A stretch of DNA of 42,484 nucleotides from CAYMCO01 sp964388955 (GTDB lineage: Bacteria; Chloroflexota; Anaerolineae; Anaerolineales; E44-bin32). A program made the translations under genes and the position numbers. Where the stretch lies: positions 1 to 42,484 of the forward strand of contig CAYMCO010000043.1 of the NCBI GenBank assembly GCA_964388955.1, in the 5' to 3' direction. The notes beneath the pieces were generated by a model, which saw only the letters and a list, made by a program, of their open reading frames with translations, ran no database searches and was not told the origin of the DNA. Shown piece by piece: positions 41,639-42,484 of this stretch; position 1 is the first letter of the stretch; every line of letters begins with the position of its first letter.

Positions 41639-42307
41639 ATGCCGGCCATGTCTTGCTGCACACCATCAGGAGGGGCTGGTCTTCAGGGAAAGGAGCCCTC
41701 AAATACGACCGCACTCGATGCTCTCCTTTGGGTCTGGTTTGCGCTGGCCATCGCGTCAACGGCCTACCTGGCTTACGATCTTCTCCGCCACACGCCAGCC
41801 ATGAAGATCATGAAGGTGATGGTCGGTGGCAGCTATGCTCAGGCGTTGAGACGGACGGCTATCCCCGAGTGGGTCTCGATGAACGCGGTCATGGACGGCG
41901 TGGCGCCGGTCATGGTGATCCTGATGCGAACTGGAGGAAACCCCATCCAGCCGGATGACCCCCGCTTCTGGGGAATCATGTCGCTCGCAGCGCTGCTGGG
42001 TGGGAGACTGGCCTATCCAGTCTCCCTGTGGCTGGTGGCGGCAGGTCTGAAGCACGGGATGGGTACCGAGCAAGCTATTGGTCGCGGCGGGCACAGCATG
42101 GAAGTCGAGCAAGAGATCATGCTGCAAAGGACTGAACCTGCTCGGTCCATGCCCACGAGGCAGGCCAGAGATGAAGATCAGCCTGGGGGCTCGGGTGCGC
42201 CTCGACGGAGCCGCGCCCCGCTTTGGCGGGTATCGCTGGTAATCACAGGCACGCTGGCATTGCTCGTCATAGGCCTGCTGATCGCGGCCGAATTCGGGAA
42301 CCTGTAG
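41639..42307 (+). CDS. DUF4396-like membrane protein, apparently lacking its middle
   Basis: A 222-residue protein. It has an N-terminal helix (ALDALLWVWFALAIASTAYL) followed by YDLLRHTPAMKIMK. The text then passes directly to VMVGGSYAQALRRTAIPEWV and SMNAVMDGVAPVMVILM. RFWGIMSLAALLGGRLAYPV, HGMGTEQAIGRGGHS and a C-terminal helix complete it. In the DUF4396 proteins I know, the segment between the first helix pair and '.GGSY..A' is longer by several helices. Near residue 57 the DNA reads ATGAAGATCATGAAGGTGATGG, whose internal repeats fit deletion by slippage. No clear ribosome binding site precedes the ATG. The remaining 177 bases of the window show no gene. Confidence 0.7.
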   Translation: MPAMSCCTPSGGAGLQGKEPSNTTALDALLWVWFALAIASTAYLAYDLLRHTPAMKIMKVMVGGSYAQALRRTAIPEWVSMNAVMDGVAPVMVILMRTGGNPIQPDDPRFWGIMSLAALLGGRLAYPVSLWLVAAGLKHGMGTEQAIGRGGHSMEVEQEIMLQRTEPARSMPTRQARDEDQPGGSGAPRRSRAPLWRVSLVITGTLALLVIGLLIAAEFGNL

Positions 42308-42484
42308 CCCCAGGGTCATGGATCCTGCCCTCACCACGCAAGAAGGCACCTGAGACCGAAGTTGGCATGACGGTCTCTCGACGCGTCGATCGTTCCCATC
42401 AAGTTTGCCCGCAAATCGGCCCGGCAAGAAGGTAGTATCTCATTGAGTGGTGTAAATACGGGCTTGTGAAAGTGGCCATCGTGT

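Noticed and set aside
1..42484. CRISPR array, phage or toxin-antitoxin system
   Set aside because: No regularly spaced repeats, no Cas, integrase or capsid-like proteins, and no small toxin/antitoxin pair with recognisable domains were found.

Overview
The window is GC-rich bacterial DNA with G/C-biased third codon positions, and it looks like chromosome of a Chloroflexota bacterium (Anaerolineae/Caldilineae type), probably a metagenome-derived or environmental genome. This is an inference. It rests on three intact giant MalT/LAL-type LuxR regulators plus a dead fourth, small proteins of the 'DQAA..GLL..LHGLGF' type, a DUF2085 membrane protein, DUF4386/DUF6326-like membrane proteins, and many small 4-TM proteins with no close named family. 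I see no rRNA, no complete tRNA, no CRISPR array and no intact transposase.

Layout. 1-418 holds a palindromic repeat and a promoter. 419-6372 (+) holds LAL regulator 1, a small DQAA protein, a 4-TM protein, a stand-alone E2-type acyltransferase and an alpha/beta hydrolase. 6606-12235 (-), read from its 5' end, holds LAL regulator 2, a 4-TM protein, an MDR oxidoreductase overlapping a second small DQAA protein, and a DUF4386-like protein. 12792-14837 (-) is visibly AT-richer and holds a methyltransferase interrupted by an in-frame TGA and a membrane-anchored proline-iminopeptidase-like hydrolase. 14932-19311 (-) holds LAL regulator 3, a second MDR oxidoreductase and a DUF6326-like protein. 19312-21018 holds a tRNA-like fragment, a possible third small DQAA protein, and a MarR regulator with a clear promoter/operator followed by a membrane protein. 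21193-22500 is a gene graveyard: a truncated membrane protein, a collapsed fourth LAL gene and a possible receiver-domain remnant. 22889-30034 (+) holds a diheme cytochrome c, a PNPOx-like flavoprotein, two paralogous methyltransferases flanking two membrane proteins, an SRPBCC protein and an Asp-box beta-propeller. 30527-33518 (+) is a PDZ-containing NarL-type two-component system. 33798-35279 (-) is a membrane protein with two cysteine motifs. 35775-38907 (+) is a tightly coupled operon of DUF2085 protein, response regulator and histidine kinase. 38998-42307 (+) holds a Cys-rich protein with a promoter at its start codon, a rhodanese lipoprotein, decayed DNA with a frameshifted DUF302 gene (-), and a DUF4396 protein that seems to lack its middle.

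How it fits together. The main theme is repetition of one kind of cassette: a large ATP-binding, TPR-containing LuxR regulator transcribed toward, or lying beside, a small DQAA protein, an MDR oxidoreductase and small integral membrane proteins. It occurs three times, with a decayed fourth trace. The regulators carry similar TATACT -10-like boxes upstream. I read this as an expanded family of one-component sensory islands in which the regulator detects a small molecule and controls membrane and redox functions. Function and ligand are unknown. Two NarL-type two-component systems add further signalling capacity. Several genes are clearly broken, so the region seems to be turning over.
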